Assembly: GCA_016715645.1 (NCBI GenBank)
Contig: JADJZR010000019.1
Span: forward strand, 4,003 to 68,002
Direction of reading: 5' to 3'
DNA length: 64,000 nt
Source: Elusimicrobiota bacterium
GTDB taxonomy: Bacteria > Elusimicrobiota > Elusimicrobia > FEN-1173
Shown here: piece by piece, positions 52,512 to 61,545 of the stretch
Numbering within the stretch: position 1 is the first letter of the stretch
Layout of the letters: the number at the start of each line of letters is the position of its first letter
Translations under genes and position numbers: made by a program
The notes under the pieces: generated by a model
Told to the model about the DNA's origin: nothing
The model's database searches: none
The model's input: the letters and a program-made list of their open reading frames with translations, nothing else

Positions 52512-53977
52512 AACCTTTGTCGGATCTCGTGGACCACGGGCAACCGGTGCCCGTCAGCGGAATTGCCGTGGATTCGCGCGCGGTGAAGCCGGGCAACCTG
52601 TTCGTGGCCATTCGGGGCGTCCACCACGATGGACACGATCACGTGGACGACGCGGTTCGGGCGGGCGCGGCCGCGATCCTGGCTGAACGGCCGGTGACGG
52701 CGCCTGTTCCGGTCCTTCTTGTTCCATCCACGTCGGCGGCGCTGTCCGCAGTGGCGGCGCGGTTTTTTGATTTTCCGGCCCGAGCCCTCGACATCGTCGG
52801 CGTGACCGGGACCAACGGCAAGACCACCATCACCTATCTGCTGGAAAGCATTTGGCGCACGGAATCGGTGTCGGGCGGCGTGATGGGCACCATCGAATAT
52901 CGGTGGCCCGGCCATTTGGAAAAAGCGGTGAACACCACGCCCCACGCCTTGGACGTTCAACGGTTGTTGGCGGCCATGCGCGCCGATGGTGTCCGCCGGG
53001 TGGCCATGGAAGCCTCCAGCCACGCCCTAGCGTTGGGACGGGTGGAGGACGTGTGTTTTGCTATCGGCATTTTCACCAACTTGACCCAAGACCACCTGGA
53101 TTTTCACAAGGACATGGAAGGCTATTTTCAGGCCAAGGGGCGGTTGTTTGAAAGTCTGGCTCGGTCCCCGCGGCCGGTCCGGCGGGCGGTCATCAACCGG
53201 GACGATCCGTGGGCCCCGCGTTTTATCGACAAAACATCCGTGCCGGTCTGGACGTATGGATTAGAAAAATCGGCGGATTTCGGCGCTGTGGATGTTCGAT
53301 TGGCGGCGGACGGGTCTCGTTTTCGACTGGTCAGCCCGATGGGCGAGCGGCCCGTCCATTTGTCCTTGGTGGGCCGCTACAACGTCTACAACGCGTTGGC
53401 CGCCGTGGCGGCGTCGGTTTCGTTGGGGACTCCCCTGGACACGGCGGTTCGCGGCGTGGAATCGTTGGCGGGCGTGCCCGGCCGTTTGGAACGGGTAACG
53501 GAACACGCCACGGGCGGAATCCCTACGGCGTTTCCGTTCAGCGTGTTTGTGGATTTTGCCCACACGGAAGACGCCCTGCGCAATGTGTTGGGCGCCGTCC
53601 GACCGTTAACGAGAGGGAGGCTTATCGTCCTGTTCGGATGCGGAGGCGATCGCGACAGAACCAAACGGCCGAAAATGGGAGAACTCGCGGCTCGCTTGGC
53701 GGATCATGTGGTGGTGACATCGGACAATCCCCGATCGGAAGATCCTGCCGCCATAGCGGCGGAGGTGGAAGCGGGGGTCAAACGGGTTCTGGACCGATCT
53801 TACGACGTGTTGGTTGAACGAACGCACGCCATCGGCCGCGCGTTGTCCATGGCGCGGGCGGGCGATGTGGTGGTGTTGGCCGGCAAAGGGCACGAAACCT
53901 ATCAGATTTTCAAGGACCGAACCGAGGATTTCGACGATCGCGTTCACGTTCGACGGTGGTTGGCGGACCGCGCATGA
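52508..53977 (+). CDS. murE: UDP-MurNAc-tripeptide ligase MurE (meso-diaminopimelate-adding)
   Basis: A 489-aa Mur ligase. Motifs: GIAVDSRAVKPGNLFVAI (UDP-sugar domain), VGVTGTNGKTTITYLLE (ATP loop) and HHx-type central domain. DNPRSEDP near residue 406 is the signature of enzymes that add meso-DAP rather than lysine, so the peptidoglycan is probably of the DAP type, as in diderms. Coupled to ftsI (GTGA) and murF (ATGA). Confidence 0.96.
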   Translation: MKPLSDLVDHGQPVPVSGIAVDSRAVKPGNLFVAIRGVHHDGHDHVDDAVRAGAAAILAERPVTAPVPVLLVPSTSAALSAVAARFFDFPARALDIVGVTGTNGKTTITYLLESIWRTESVSGGVMGTIEYRWPGHLEKAVNTTPHALDVQRLLAAMRADGVRRVAMEASSHALALGRVEDVCFAIGIFTNLTQDHLDFHKDMEGYFQAKGRLFESLARSPRPVRRAVINRDDPWAPRFIDKTSVPVWTYGLEKSADFGAVDVRLAADGSRFRLVSPMGERPVHLSLVGRYNVYNALAAVAASVSLGTPLDTAVRGVESLAGVPGRLERVTEHATGGIPTAFPFSVFVDFAHTEDALRNVLGAVRPLTRGRLIVLFGCGGDRDRTKRPKMGELAARLADHVVVTSDNPRSEDPAAIAAEVEAGVKRVLDRSYDVLVERTHAIGRALSMARAGDVVVLAGKGHETYQIFKDRTEDFDDRVHVRRWLADRA

Positions 53978-55341
53978 CCCTTTCCTATTCGTGGGAAGAA
54001 TGGGCGGCCTTGGCCGGAGGCCATCTGGGGAAAAAAGGAACGGATCGGCCTGGCCGTGTGGTGATTGATTCACGGGCGGTTCAACCCGGCGATCTCTTTG
54101 TGGCGCTTAAGGGGGAACGGGCGGACGGACACGATTTTTTAAACGAGGTGGCCGCCCGGGGAGCCGCCGGGGCTCTGATCAGCCGGGCGGGGGACGGTTT
54201 GCCCGACGGGTTCGGCTGGATCCGCGTGGACGATCCGTTGGCGGGGTTGCAGAAAGCGGCGGCCGGCCATCGGAAAAAAATGGGCCTGAAGGTGATCGGA
54301 ATCACGGGGTCCAACGGAAAAACAACCACCAAAGAAATGCTCGCGCACGTTTTGCGGTCAGCCGGCCGCACCGTGTGCGCCACCCGGGGCAATTTAAACA
54401 GCCAGATCGGTCTTCCCTTGATGTTGTTGGACCTGAATTCCGAACAATCCCACGCTGTGTTGGAAATGGGGGCTTCCGCTAAGGGGGATTTAACATCGTT
54501 GGCGTCGATGGCATGTCCGGCGATGGTTGTTCTGACCGGTATTGGCCGGGCCCATTTGGAAACTTTTGGGTCGCCGGAAGGGGTTCTGGCCGCCAAATGG
54601 GAACTGGTGGAATTTTTGGGCAAAGAGGGGATCGCTTTTTTGAACGGGGACGATCCGCGATTAATGGAAAAAAAGAGCGACGCGGGTTGTTCGGTGGTGA
54701 CGTTTGGAACGGGTCCCGGCTTGGATGTGCGGGCCGAACGGGTCCGCCAGGACCCCGCGGCCGTTTTTGACCTGGTGGTGGGCGGCGCCCGTCGGGAAGT
54801 CCGCCTTCCGGTTCCGGGAATTTTCAACGTGACCAACGCTCTGGCCGCCGCGGCGGTGGCGTTGTGGGAACGGGTGCCGTTGCCCGACGTGGCCCGGGCC
54901 CTGGGGACGTTTACGCCGCCGGCTCAACGCATGCAAGTTCGGCGCCGGCCGGACGGCGCCTTGTTTGTGATCGACGCGTACAACGCCAATCCCGATTCCA
55001 TGGCGGCCAGCCTGAACAGTTTCGTCAACGCTTATCCCGGTTCGCCCAAAGTGGTTGTGCTGGGAAGCATGCTGGAGTTGGGCGAAGTCTCGGAACACGA
55101 ACACCGCCAGCTGGGCCAGGCGTTGGCAACGCTTCCCCTGGAACGGGTCTTCTTTGTCGGACCGGAAGGCCCCTGGGTTCGAGCCGGTTATGACGATGCC
55201 GGAGGGAAAAAATTATTTACAATGGGAGAGGATCGCTTCGCGTTGCGCGACGAAATCGCCCGCGTTCTCCGGCCGGACGCCGTCGTTCTGTTCAAAGCCT
55301 CCCGCGGCGTCCGGTTGGAAGAAATTTATGAAAGTCTATAA
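53974..55341 (+). CDS. murF: UDP-MurNAc-pentapeptide synthetase MurF
   Basis: A 455-aa Mur ligase that adds D-Ala-D-Ala. Motifs: VVIDSRAVQPGDLFVAL, ITGSNGKTTTKEMLAHVL, NLNSQIGLPLMLL, YNANPDSMAASLNSF. ATG 53974 overlaps the murE stop. The last codon pair and stop come from an insertion: MITE copy E begins at 55338 and supplies the TAA. The sequence after the element shows that the gene once continued as ...ESLLKGAWQTG and stopped at 55593-55595, so the protein has lost seven residues. Confidence 0.95.
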   Translation: MTLSYSWEEWAALAGGHLGKKGTDRPGRVVIDSRAVQPGDLFVALKGERADGHDFLNEVAARGAAGALISRAGDGLPDGFGWIRVDDPLAGLQKAAAGHRKKMGLKVIGITGSNGKTTTKEMLAHVLRSAGRTVCATRGNLNSQIGLPLMLLDLNSEQSHAVLEMGASAKGDLTSLASMACPAMVVLTGIGRAHLETFGSPEGVLAAKWELVEFLGKEGIAFLNGDDPRLMEKKSDAGCSVVTFGTGPGLDVRAERVRQDPAAVFDLVVGGARREVRLPVPGIFNVTNALAAAAVALWERVPLPDVARALGTFTPPAQRMQVRRRPDGALFVIDAYNANPDSMAASLNSFVNAYPGSPKVVVLGSMLELGEVSEHEHRQLGQALATLPLERVFFVGPEGPWVRAGYDDAGGKKLFTMGEDRFALRDEIARVLRPDAVVLFKASRGVRLEEIYESL

Positions 55342-55559
55342 CGACTCAGGGGTCTTTCCCTCTCCTCTTGGGAGGCTGGTCGCAGAGCTCCCAGCACCGG
55401 GGGCGGCAGAGCCGCTGATGCGAGGGAAGGGTGAGGGAACTGTTTCTCCGACCACACTACGGTCCGGATCCCTCATCCGGCCCTCCGGGCCACCTTCTCC
55501 CAAGCGGAGAAGGAAGGCTGTTCTCTATCGTCGGAGACGACAGAAACCTGAGCAGTTAC
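55338..55559. mobile_element. MITE copy E, with perfect 8-bp target duplication
   Basis: A 222-nt element from ATAACGACTCAGG (first base changed from G) to CCTGAGCAGTTAC, flanked by GAAAGTCT at 55330-55337 and 55560-55567. It includes the palindromes plus family-unlike inserts (GGGGGCGGCAGAGCC and GTCGGAGACGACAG). The rest of the 344-nt gap before mraY (55568-55686) is the former 3' end of murF plus leader; no other gene is seen there. Confidence 0.92.
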
Positions 55560-55686
55560 GAAAGTCTATTGAAGGGGGCATGGCAGACGGGCTGACTTTC
55601 TTTCAACGGGAGACGTCAATCGGCTTGAAGTCAATTAGTCATCCATGTCCCCCTGAAATGGCGGGAACAAAAAGAGAGGATATTGC

Positions 55687-56775
55687 GTGCTATATTTCTT
55701 AGCGTCGTGGCGGGACGTGTTTTCGCCGTTAAATGTTTTTCAGTATATTTCGTTTCGGTCGGGCGGGGCTTTTTTGACGTCGCTCCTTGTTTGTTGGCTG
55801 TTCGGCCGACCGCTGGTCCGGTTATTGAACGGGCTGAAAATGCAGCAGTTCATTCGTGAATACGGACCCCAAACTCATCTCAAAAAAGCGGGGACCCCCA
55901 CCATGGGCGGGTTGCTGATTCTTGGGGCGATGGTCGTTTCGACGGTTCTGTGGGCCCGTTTGGACAACCGGTTCATCCTGTGGTCTTTGGCGACGGTTTT
56001 TATCCTGGGAACTGTTGGGTTTGTGGATGACTATCGCAAATGGTTAAAAAAGCATCCGGCGGGCGGCTTGTCGGCCCAAACGAAAATGGCGGTTCAGGTG
56101 GCCTTGGGGTTGGCGGTGGGGATTTATTTCTACTTTTTTCCCTCGAACCTCGAGTTCGGACCTCGGGTGTTTGTCCCGTATTTGAAAGAAGTCCATTTCT
56201 GGCTGGGCGGTTTTTCGGTGGCGTTGGCCATGGCGGTGATTGTGGGAGCGTCCAACGCGGTCAATTTAACGGACGGGCTCGACGGATTGGCGCCGGGAAC
56301 CTTGACGGTGAGCGCCTTGACGTTCGCCGTGTTCGCGTACATGGCCGGCAACGCCAAATGGGCGGAGTATCTTCGGTTGGTGCACGTGCCCGGCGCGGGG
56401 GAGCTGACGGTGTTTCTGGCGGGAATGGCCGGGGCTTGCTTGGGATTTTTGTGGTACAACGCCCATCCGGCTGAAATTTTTATGGGCGACACCGGGTCGT
56501 TGCCCCTGGGGGGCGTGCTGGGCTTCGCGGCGTTAAGCGTTAAACAGGAACTGATCCTGTTGGTGGTGGGCGGCATTTTCGTGGCCGAGGCCCTGTCGGT
56601 TCTTCTTCAAGTGGGGTCGGTTCGGCTCCGGGGGGGCCGACGAGTGTTTCGAATGGCGCCGTTGCATCATCATTTTGAATTGGCGGGGTTGGCGGAAACC
56701 AAGGTCACCATCCGGTTTTGGATCGCGGCCATTGTGTTGGCCCTTTTGGCGCTGACGTCCATTAAAATTCGCTGA
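55687..56775 (+). CDS. mraY: Phospho-MurNAc-pentapeptide translocase MraY
   Basis: A 362-aa, ten-helix membrane enzyme that makes lipid I. Motifs: KKAGTPTMGGLLIL, VGFVDDYRKWLKK, NAVNLTDGLDGLAPG, FMGDTGSLPLGG, and HHHFE near the end. GTG start with AGAGAGG upstream. The gene is 345 nt beyond murF because of MITE copy E; readthrough from murF or a promoter in the element would be needed. Confidence 0.96.
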   Translation: MLYFLASWRDVFSPLNVFQYISFRSGGAFLTSLLVCWLFGRPLVRLLNGLKMQQFIREYGPQTHLKKAGTPTMGGLLILGAMVVSTVLWARLDNRFILWSLATVFILGTVGFVDDYRKWLKKHPAGGLSAQTKMAVQVALGLAVGIYFYFFPSNLEFGPRVFVPYLKEVHFWLGGFSVALAMAVIVGASNAVNLTDGLDGLAPGTLTVSALTFAVFAYMAGNAKWAEYLRLVHVPGAGELTVFLAGMAGACLGFLWYNAHPAEIFMGDTGSLPLGGVLGFAALSVKQELILLVVGGIFVAEALSVLLQVGSVRLRGGRRVFRMAPLHHHFELAGLAETKVTIRFWIAAIVLALLALTSIKIR

Positions 56776-56776
56776 C

Positions 56777-58099
56777 ATGAAACCAATCGAACAATTGCCA
56801 TTTGTGCGGGCCTGGTTTGACCAACGCCGGGTGTTGGTTGTGGGGTTGGGCAAATCGGGGGTCGCGGCCGCCTCGCTCTTGGCTCGACTGGGTGCCCGGG
56901 TGGCCGTAACGGAAAAAAAAGATCGGTCCAACTGTCTTTCGTGGGTTCGTCAGCTTCCGGCCTCGGTCCAGTTGGAGACCGGCGCTCACCGGCTCCTTCA
57001 ACGGGACTGGGACCTGGCGGTGGTCAGCCCGGGAGTGCCCGCGGAGGTGGGAAATTCTTTCCGAGAAAAAGGCGTGCCCGTGTGGGGGGAACTGGAACTG
57101 GCTTACCGGGTGTTGGTTCTGGCGGACCGTTGGCCCGCCTGGTCCGCGGCCATCACCGGCACAAACGGAAAAACAACGACCACCTCTTTGATGGGCGCTA
57201 TTTTTCGCGCGGCGGGTCGGAACACGGTTGTGGCCGGAAACATCGGGGTCCCTCTCTGCGCCGTGATCAACGACGTTCGATCCGACGGAGCGGTGGCCCT
57301 GGAAGTGTCCAGTTACCAATTGGAAACCGCCGAAGCGTTTCGGCCCGCCGGAGGTGTCGTGCTGAACGTGACGCCGGACCATCTGGCCCGGCACGGTACC
57401 ATGGCCGCGTACGCCCGGACCAAGTTCCGCCTGTTTCAGTCCCAACAACCCGCCGACGCGGCCATTTTGAATTCCCAGGATCCCTGGTGCCGGACGTTGG
57501 CGCCCACGGTTCATGGAAGGGTTCACTGGTTTAACGACCGAATTTCACGTCCGTGGAAAACACCGCGATATCTTCCTGGCCGTCACAACGTGGCCAACGC
57601 CATGGCGGCGGCGGTCTGCGCGCGGGCCTTGGGCGTGCCTGACACAGCCATCGCGCGGGCGTTGGCTGCCTTCCGCGGGGTGGAACATCGATTGGAACCC
57701 GTTCGGACGTGGCGGGGCGTGCGGTTTATCAATGATTCCAAAGCGACCAATGTGGACTCGACCCGTGTCGCGCTGGATTCCTTGCCGGGTCCCTTGTTCA
57801 TCATTTTGGGCGGGGAAGACAAAGGGGCCCCCTACGGGCCATTGATCCCGCTATTGAAGAAAAAAGCCAAGGAAATCCTGTTGATCGGCGAAGCCACGCC
57901 GAAAATCGCCAAAGAATTAGCGGGCGCGGCCCCCCAGGTCGTTTGCGGGACACTGGCTAAAGCCGTTCAACACGCCGCGTCCTCGGCCCAACCGGGGGAC
58001 ACGCTGTTGTTGTCGCCGGCCTGCGCGTCGTTTGATCAGTTCGACAACTTTGAGCATCGGGGCCGCTGTTTTAAAAAAGAGGTGGGCCTGCTTCCGTGA
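56777..58099 (+). CDS. murD: UDP-MurNAc-L-Ala--D-Glu ligase MurD
   Basis: A 440-aa Mur ligase adding D-glutamate. Motifs: VVGLGKSGVAAASLLARLG (Rossmann N-domain), ITGTNGKTTTTSLMG, LEVSSYQLE, NVTPDHLARH, INDSKATNVDST, LLSPACASFDQFDNFEHRG. Starts 1 nt after mraY; the stop overlaps the ftsW GTG. Confidence 0.96.
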   Translation: MKPIEQLPFVRAWFDQRRVLVVGLGKSGVAAASLLARLGARVAVTEKKDRSNCLSWVRQLPASVQLETGAHRLLQRDWDLAVVSPGVPAEVGNSFREKGVPVWGELELAYRVLVLADRWPAWSAAITGTNGKTTTTSLMGAIFRAAGRNTVVAGNIGVPLCAVINDVRSDGAVALEVSSYQLETAEAFRPAGGVVLNVTPDHLARHGTMAAYARTKFRLFQSQQPADAAILNSQDPWCRTLAPTVHGRVHWFNDRISRPWKTPRYLPGRHNVANAMAAAVCARALGVPDTAIARALAAFRGVEHRLEPVRTWRGVRFINDSKATNVDSTRVALDSLPGPLFIILGGEDKGAPYGPLIPLLKKKAKEILLIGEATPKIAKELAGAAPQVVCGTLAKAVQHAASSAQPGDTLLLSPACASFDQFDNFEHRGRCFKKEVGLLP

Positions 58100-59235
58100 G
58101 TCCCGCCGCCAAACGCAAGCGGCCTCCCGATCGGAGACTGTTGATGACCACCGGCGCCTTGGTGGGAATCGGTTGGTTGGTTCTGTATTCCGCCAGCGCG
58201 TTGGTGGCCGAGGGGCGGTTTGGAGACCAATATTATTTTTTAAAACGGCAAATTCTTTGGACCGCTCTGGGGACCGCGGCGTTGTTGGCGGCGTACCATA
58301 TCCCTCTGGCCTGGATACAAAAGATGGCTCGGCCGCTTTTGGTAACGACCGTGGTGTTGTTGGTGATGGTTCTGGTGAGCGGGCACGAGGTCATGGGCGC
58401 CAAACGATGGCTCCGATTCGGTGGGTTTGGGTTTCAGCCGTCAGAACTGGCGAAACTGGGCCTGATTTTGGCCCTGGCCGACTACTTGGACCGGCGTCAA
58501 AGCCGTCTGGGTCGGTTTTTGAACGGATTCGTCCCCTCCCTCGTTCTGACGGGCATGGTGGTGGGCCTGATTGTCCTGGAACGGGATTTGGGAACCCCCC
58601 TTTTGATCGGATGTGTGGCCATGGGGATGATTTTTTTGGCGGGGGCCCGTCCAGCCCACTTGATGGCGACAGTCCTGGCCGTTTTACCGGCTCTTTATTT
58701 GGCTGTTTTTCACGTGGCGTATCGGCGTCAACGGTTCCTGGCGTTTTTGGATCCGTGGAAAGACGCCAAAGGTACCGGTTATCAACTGGTTCAATCGTTG
58801 TTGGCGTTGGGGTCCGGGGGCTTGTGGGGTAAAGGCGCGGGAGAATCCACCATCAAAATGTATTACATGCCTGAAACCCAAACGGATTTTATTTTTCCGA
58901 TCTTCGGAGAAGAGTTCGGATTTGTGGGCACGTCGATTGTTACGGCCCTGTATTTTTATCTCAGTTACACCTGTTTAAGAGTGGCGACCCAGGCGGTCCA
59001 TTGGTTTCACGCGTTGGTGGCCGCGGGGGTGGGCTTGTGGTTGGGCGGGCAAGTGTTGATTAATTTGGGCGTGGTGACCGGCCTCTTGCCGACCAAGGGG
59101 ATTCCGCTTCCGTTCATGTCGTTCGGGGGGTCTTCGATGCTGGTGTTGATGACGGGGATTGGACTGGTATTGAACGTTTCGCGCCAAGCGGGGACACCGA
59201 TCTTGTCGTCCTCGTCGGCCCGGAAAATCGCATGA
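58096..59235 (+). CDS. ftsW: Lipid II polymerase / division protein FtsW
   Basis: A 379-aa SEDS-family glycosyltransferase with about ten membrane helices. Motifs: SASALVAEGRFGDQYYFLKRQ, GAKRWLRFGGFGFQPSELAKL, LERDLGTPLLIG, FIFPIFGEEFGFVG, GIPLPFMSFGGSSMLVLM. The GTG overlaps the murD stop; the gene overlaps murG by ATGA. Its position next to murG marks it as FtsW rather than RodA. Confidence 0.95.
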   Translation: MSPAAKRKRPPDRRLLMTTGALVGIGWLVLYSASALVAEGRFGDQYYFLKRQILWTALGTAALLAAYHIPLAWIQKMARPLLVTTVVLLVMVLVSGHEVMGAKRWLRFGGFGFQPSELAKLGLILALADYLDRRQSRLGRFLNGFVPSLVLTGMVVGLIVLERDLGTPLLIGCVAMGMIFLAGARPAHLMATVLAVLPALYLAVFHVAYRRQRFLAFLDPWKDAKGTGYQLVQSLLALGSGGLWGKGAGESTIKMYYMPETQTDFIFPIFGEEFGFVGTSIVTALYFYLSYTCLRVATQAVHWFHALVAAGVGLWLGGQVLINLGVVTGLLPTKGIPLPFMSFGGSSMLVLMTGIGLVLNVSRQAGTPILSSSSARKIA

Positions 59236-60335
59236 AAAAAAATGCGCGGGTTCTTATTTCCGCCGGTGGAACGGGCGGGCACATCTTACCGGGGTTGGCC
59301 GTCGCAAAAATATTGCGCGAGCGGGGGCATCGGGTCCATTTTGCGGTCAAGAAAGATGAAAAAACTCCCGCATTTCTGGCCCGGGAAAAGTTTTCTTCCT
59401 CGGCCTTTCAATTTGAGGGCTTTCCCAGGAACTTGTCGATACGGTCCCTGACATTTCCGGTGATGGCCGCGGCCGCCCTGGCCTGCGCCCGACGAATTCT
59501 GCGGCGCGAAACGCCGGATGTCGTTTTGGGAATGGGGGGCTACATCACGGTGCCGGTGGGTGTGGCGGCAATAATGCGCCGTGTGCCGTTGGTGGTTCAC
59601 GAACAAAACGTGCGGGCGGGTTTGGCCAATCGGCTTTTATCCCGATGGGCCCGGGCCGCGGCGGTGAGCTTTGAGGAAACCGTCGGCCTTTCCTCCCGCG
59701 TGAATCGCACGGTGGTGACCGGACTGCCTCTGCGGCCGGATGTGGTGCCACAAGATCCCGCCCAGAGCCGCCTGCGGTTGGGGTTGGACCCCCAGGCGCC
59801 CACCCTCTTGATTTTCGGCGGGAGCCAAGGGGCCCGTTCATTGAACGCCCGGGTGTGGGCGGCGTTGCCGAAATGGGCCGCCCAGAAGCCGCGCTGGCAA
59901 TACATCCATTTGACCGGTCCTGCCGACGAACCCGAGGGTCGGACGGTTTACCAAAAGTTCGGACTCAGGGCCCACGTGACCGCCTATCTGGCGGACATGG
60001 CCGCGGCCTATTCCGCGGCGGACGCGGTGGTGGCCCGGGGCGGTGCCAACACGGTCATGGAATTGAGGCGCATGGGCCGGACCGCGTTGTTGATCCCTTA
60101 TCCCCACGCGACCGACAACCACCAAACGGACAACGCCCGCTATTTGGAGCGACTTGGTTTGGCCCGTGTCCTTTTGGAAAAAGAAGCCGACCCCTACGTG
60201 CTGGCGGACTGGTTTCATCGTCTGCCGGACGAAACCGTGTTGCGGCGAGACATTCAAGGCCGTTTGTCGGTCACGGACCCGGTTTTCAACGACGCCGCCC
60301 AGAAGGTCGCCCATTTGGTGGAGGAGGAACTGTGA
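59232..60335 (+). CDS. murG: Lipid I GlcNAc-transferase MurG
   Basis: A 367-aa GT28-family enzyme that makes lipid II at the inner membrane. Motifs: SAGGTGGHILPGLAVA, LGMGGYITVPVGVAA, HEQNVRAGLANRLLSR, FGGSQGARSLN, ARGGANTVMELRRMGR, PYPHATDNHQTDNARYL. It ends by overlapping surE (GTGA). In this cluster murC, murB, ddl, ftsQ, ftsA and ftsZ do not follow. Confidence 0.96.
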   Translation: MKKNARVLISAGGTGGHILPGLAVAKILRERGHRVHFAVKKDEKTPAFLAREKFSSSAFQFEGFPRNLSIRSLTFPVMAAAALACARRILRRETPDVVLGMGGYITVPVGVAAIMRRVPLVVHEQNVRAGLANRLLSRWARAAAVSFEETVGLSSRVNRTVVTGLPLRPDVVPQDPAQSRLRLGLDPQAPTLLIFGGSQGARSLNARVWAALPKWAAQKPRWQYIHLTGPADEPEGRTVYQKFGLRAHVTAYLADMAAAYSAADAVVARGGANTVMELRRMGRTALLIPYPHATDNHQTDNARYLERLGLARVLLEKEADPYVLADWFHRLPDETVLRRDIQGRLSVTDPVFNDAAQKVAHLVEEEL

Positions 60336-61102
60336 AACGATCGCGGAAAAATATTCTGGTGGTTAATGACGATGGGGTTTACGGCGCCGGACTGAAACCG
60401 TTGGCTCGCGCGTTGGGCCAGTTGGGCCGTGTGGTGGTGGTTGTGCCGGAACGGGAACGATCGGCGGCCAGTCACGCCATCACCTTGCACAAACCGATCC
60501 GTGTCCGAAAGTTGGAACCGAACTTTTACATCATGAACGGCACGCCCGCCGATTGTACGCGGTTCGGCGTGATCGCCATGATGAAAGAGAAATGCGATTT
60601 GGTGGTGTCTGGCATCAACCACGGCGCCAACCTGGGGGCCGACACGATGTATTCGGGCACCGTGGGCGCCGCCAAAGAGGCCTGCATGTTGGGCATTCCG
60701 GCCTTGGCCGTATCGGTGACGACCAAGGAGGAAAAACCCCATTTCGATACCGCCGCGCGAATGGCGGTGGTTGTGGCCCGGGAAATGCTGAACCGCGGGT
60801 TGCCCCAACACACGCTGTTAAACGTCAACGTGCCCAACCATCCCTGGCGGTCGCTGAAAGCCGTCCTGGTCACCACGTTGGGCCGGCGCATTTATGGTCG
60901 GGCGTTGTCCCCGCGGACCGATCCGCGAGGACAAACCTACTATTGGATGGCTGGCGCCGTTCCCCGGGGCGTGGCTGAGCCCGGATCGGATATCGCCGCC
61001 ATCGAGGCGGGAAAGGTTTCTGTCACCCCCCTCAAATTGTATTTGACCGACGACGCTTTTCTCCCGGATCTCCGCCGTTGGCGTTGGTCGATTAGAAAGT
61101 AA
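60332..61102 (+). CDS. surE: 5'/3'-nucleotidase SurE
   Basis: A 256-aa metal-dependent nucleoside-monophosphate phosphatase linked to stationary-phase survival. Metal site NDDGVYGAGL at the N-terminus; MNGTPADCTRFGV, VSGINHGANLGADTMYSGTVGAAKEA and NVNVPN are all typical. I chose GTG 60332, which overlaps the murG stop; a longer in-frame reading from 59855 only shadows murG. It is the last gene of the dcw run. Confidence 0.95.
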   Translation: MKRSRKNILVVNDDGVYGAGLKPLARALGQLGRVVVVVPERERSAASHAITLHKPIRVRKLEPNFYIMNGTPADCTRFGVIAMMKEKCDLVVSGINHGANLGADTMYSGTVGAAKEACMLGIPALAVSVTTKEEKPHFDTAARMAVVVAREMLNRGLPQHTLLNVNVPNHPWRSLKAVLVTTLGRRIYGRALSPRTDPRGQTYYWMAGAVPRGVAEPGSDIAAIEAGKVSVTPLKLYLTDDAFLPDLRRWRWSIRK

Positions 61103-61116
61103 CCGGGGTGGCAGTA

Positions 61117-61441
61117 TACTAACCAGTCCCTTATTTAGGCTACATTCTGGGAGCCCCATTTTGGCCGGATTTAAGGAGCGACGAGGGGTCGTGCCTGCCA
61201 GTGGCAGGCGTTCACGACGGGCCGAGAAGGCCCTGGCCCCGAAGGGGGATGCGGGCCATCGTAACCGAGGAGCGACGCAGAAGCCGGGCAAAAGGGGGCT
61301 CCCCCTTCGGGGCCAGTCCCTTTTGGGCTACCGCTTTGCCGAATTTTCTGTCCGTATTCCCGATACGACCAGAAAATTCGGCTTCGCGTCGCCGCAAAAT
61401 TGACTGGCCAGAATGTAGCCTAAATAAGGGACTGGTTAGTA
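61117..61441. mobile_element. Second MITE-like element with 34-bp terminal inverted repeats
   Basis: 61117-61150 and 61408-61441 are perfect inverted copies, 34 of 34, with outer part TACTAACCAGTCCC. The 257-nt interior is packed with hairpins: GCCTGCC/GGCAGGC at about 61193-61209, and a long one at 61338-61382 (GCCGAATTTTCTG and its complement). Each end begins with TA, compatible with TA-target insertion. No transposase is encoded; an 80-codon frame inside (61161-61403) looks non-genic. It fills the gap between surE and the DUF4143 ATPase. Confidence 0.85.
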
Positions 61442-61495
61442 AACACAAACGGTCGACCCTTGGGGACGGAAAAGACGGATCTTTTTCTGAGTCAG

Positions 61496-61539
61496 ACCAT
61501 GAAAATTGAGTTGACATCGCTCAATTTTCATGGTAACCT
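61496..61539 (+). promoter_or_regulatory. Promoter with overlapping 15-bp inverted repeat, DUF4143 ATPase gene
   Basis: TTGACA (61511-61516) and TAACCT (61534-61539) are 17 nt apart. Perfect arms ACCATGAAAATTGAG (61496-61510) and its complement (61520-61534) flank the -35 box and fill the spacer. A dimeric regulator bound there would cover the promoter. The predicted start of transcription coincides with ATG 61546, giving a leaderless message. Confidence 0.65.
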
Positions 61540-61545
61540 TTGACC

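Noticed and set aside
61161..61403. 80-codon frame inside the 34-bp inverted-repeat element
   Set aside because: It follows hairpin DNA, has a biased low-complexity composition and no ribosome site; more likely a by-product of the element.
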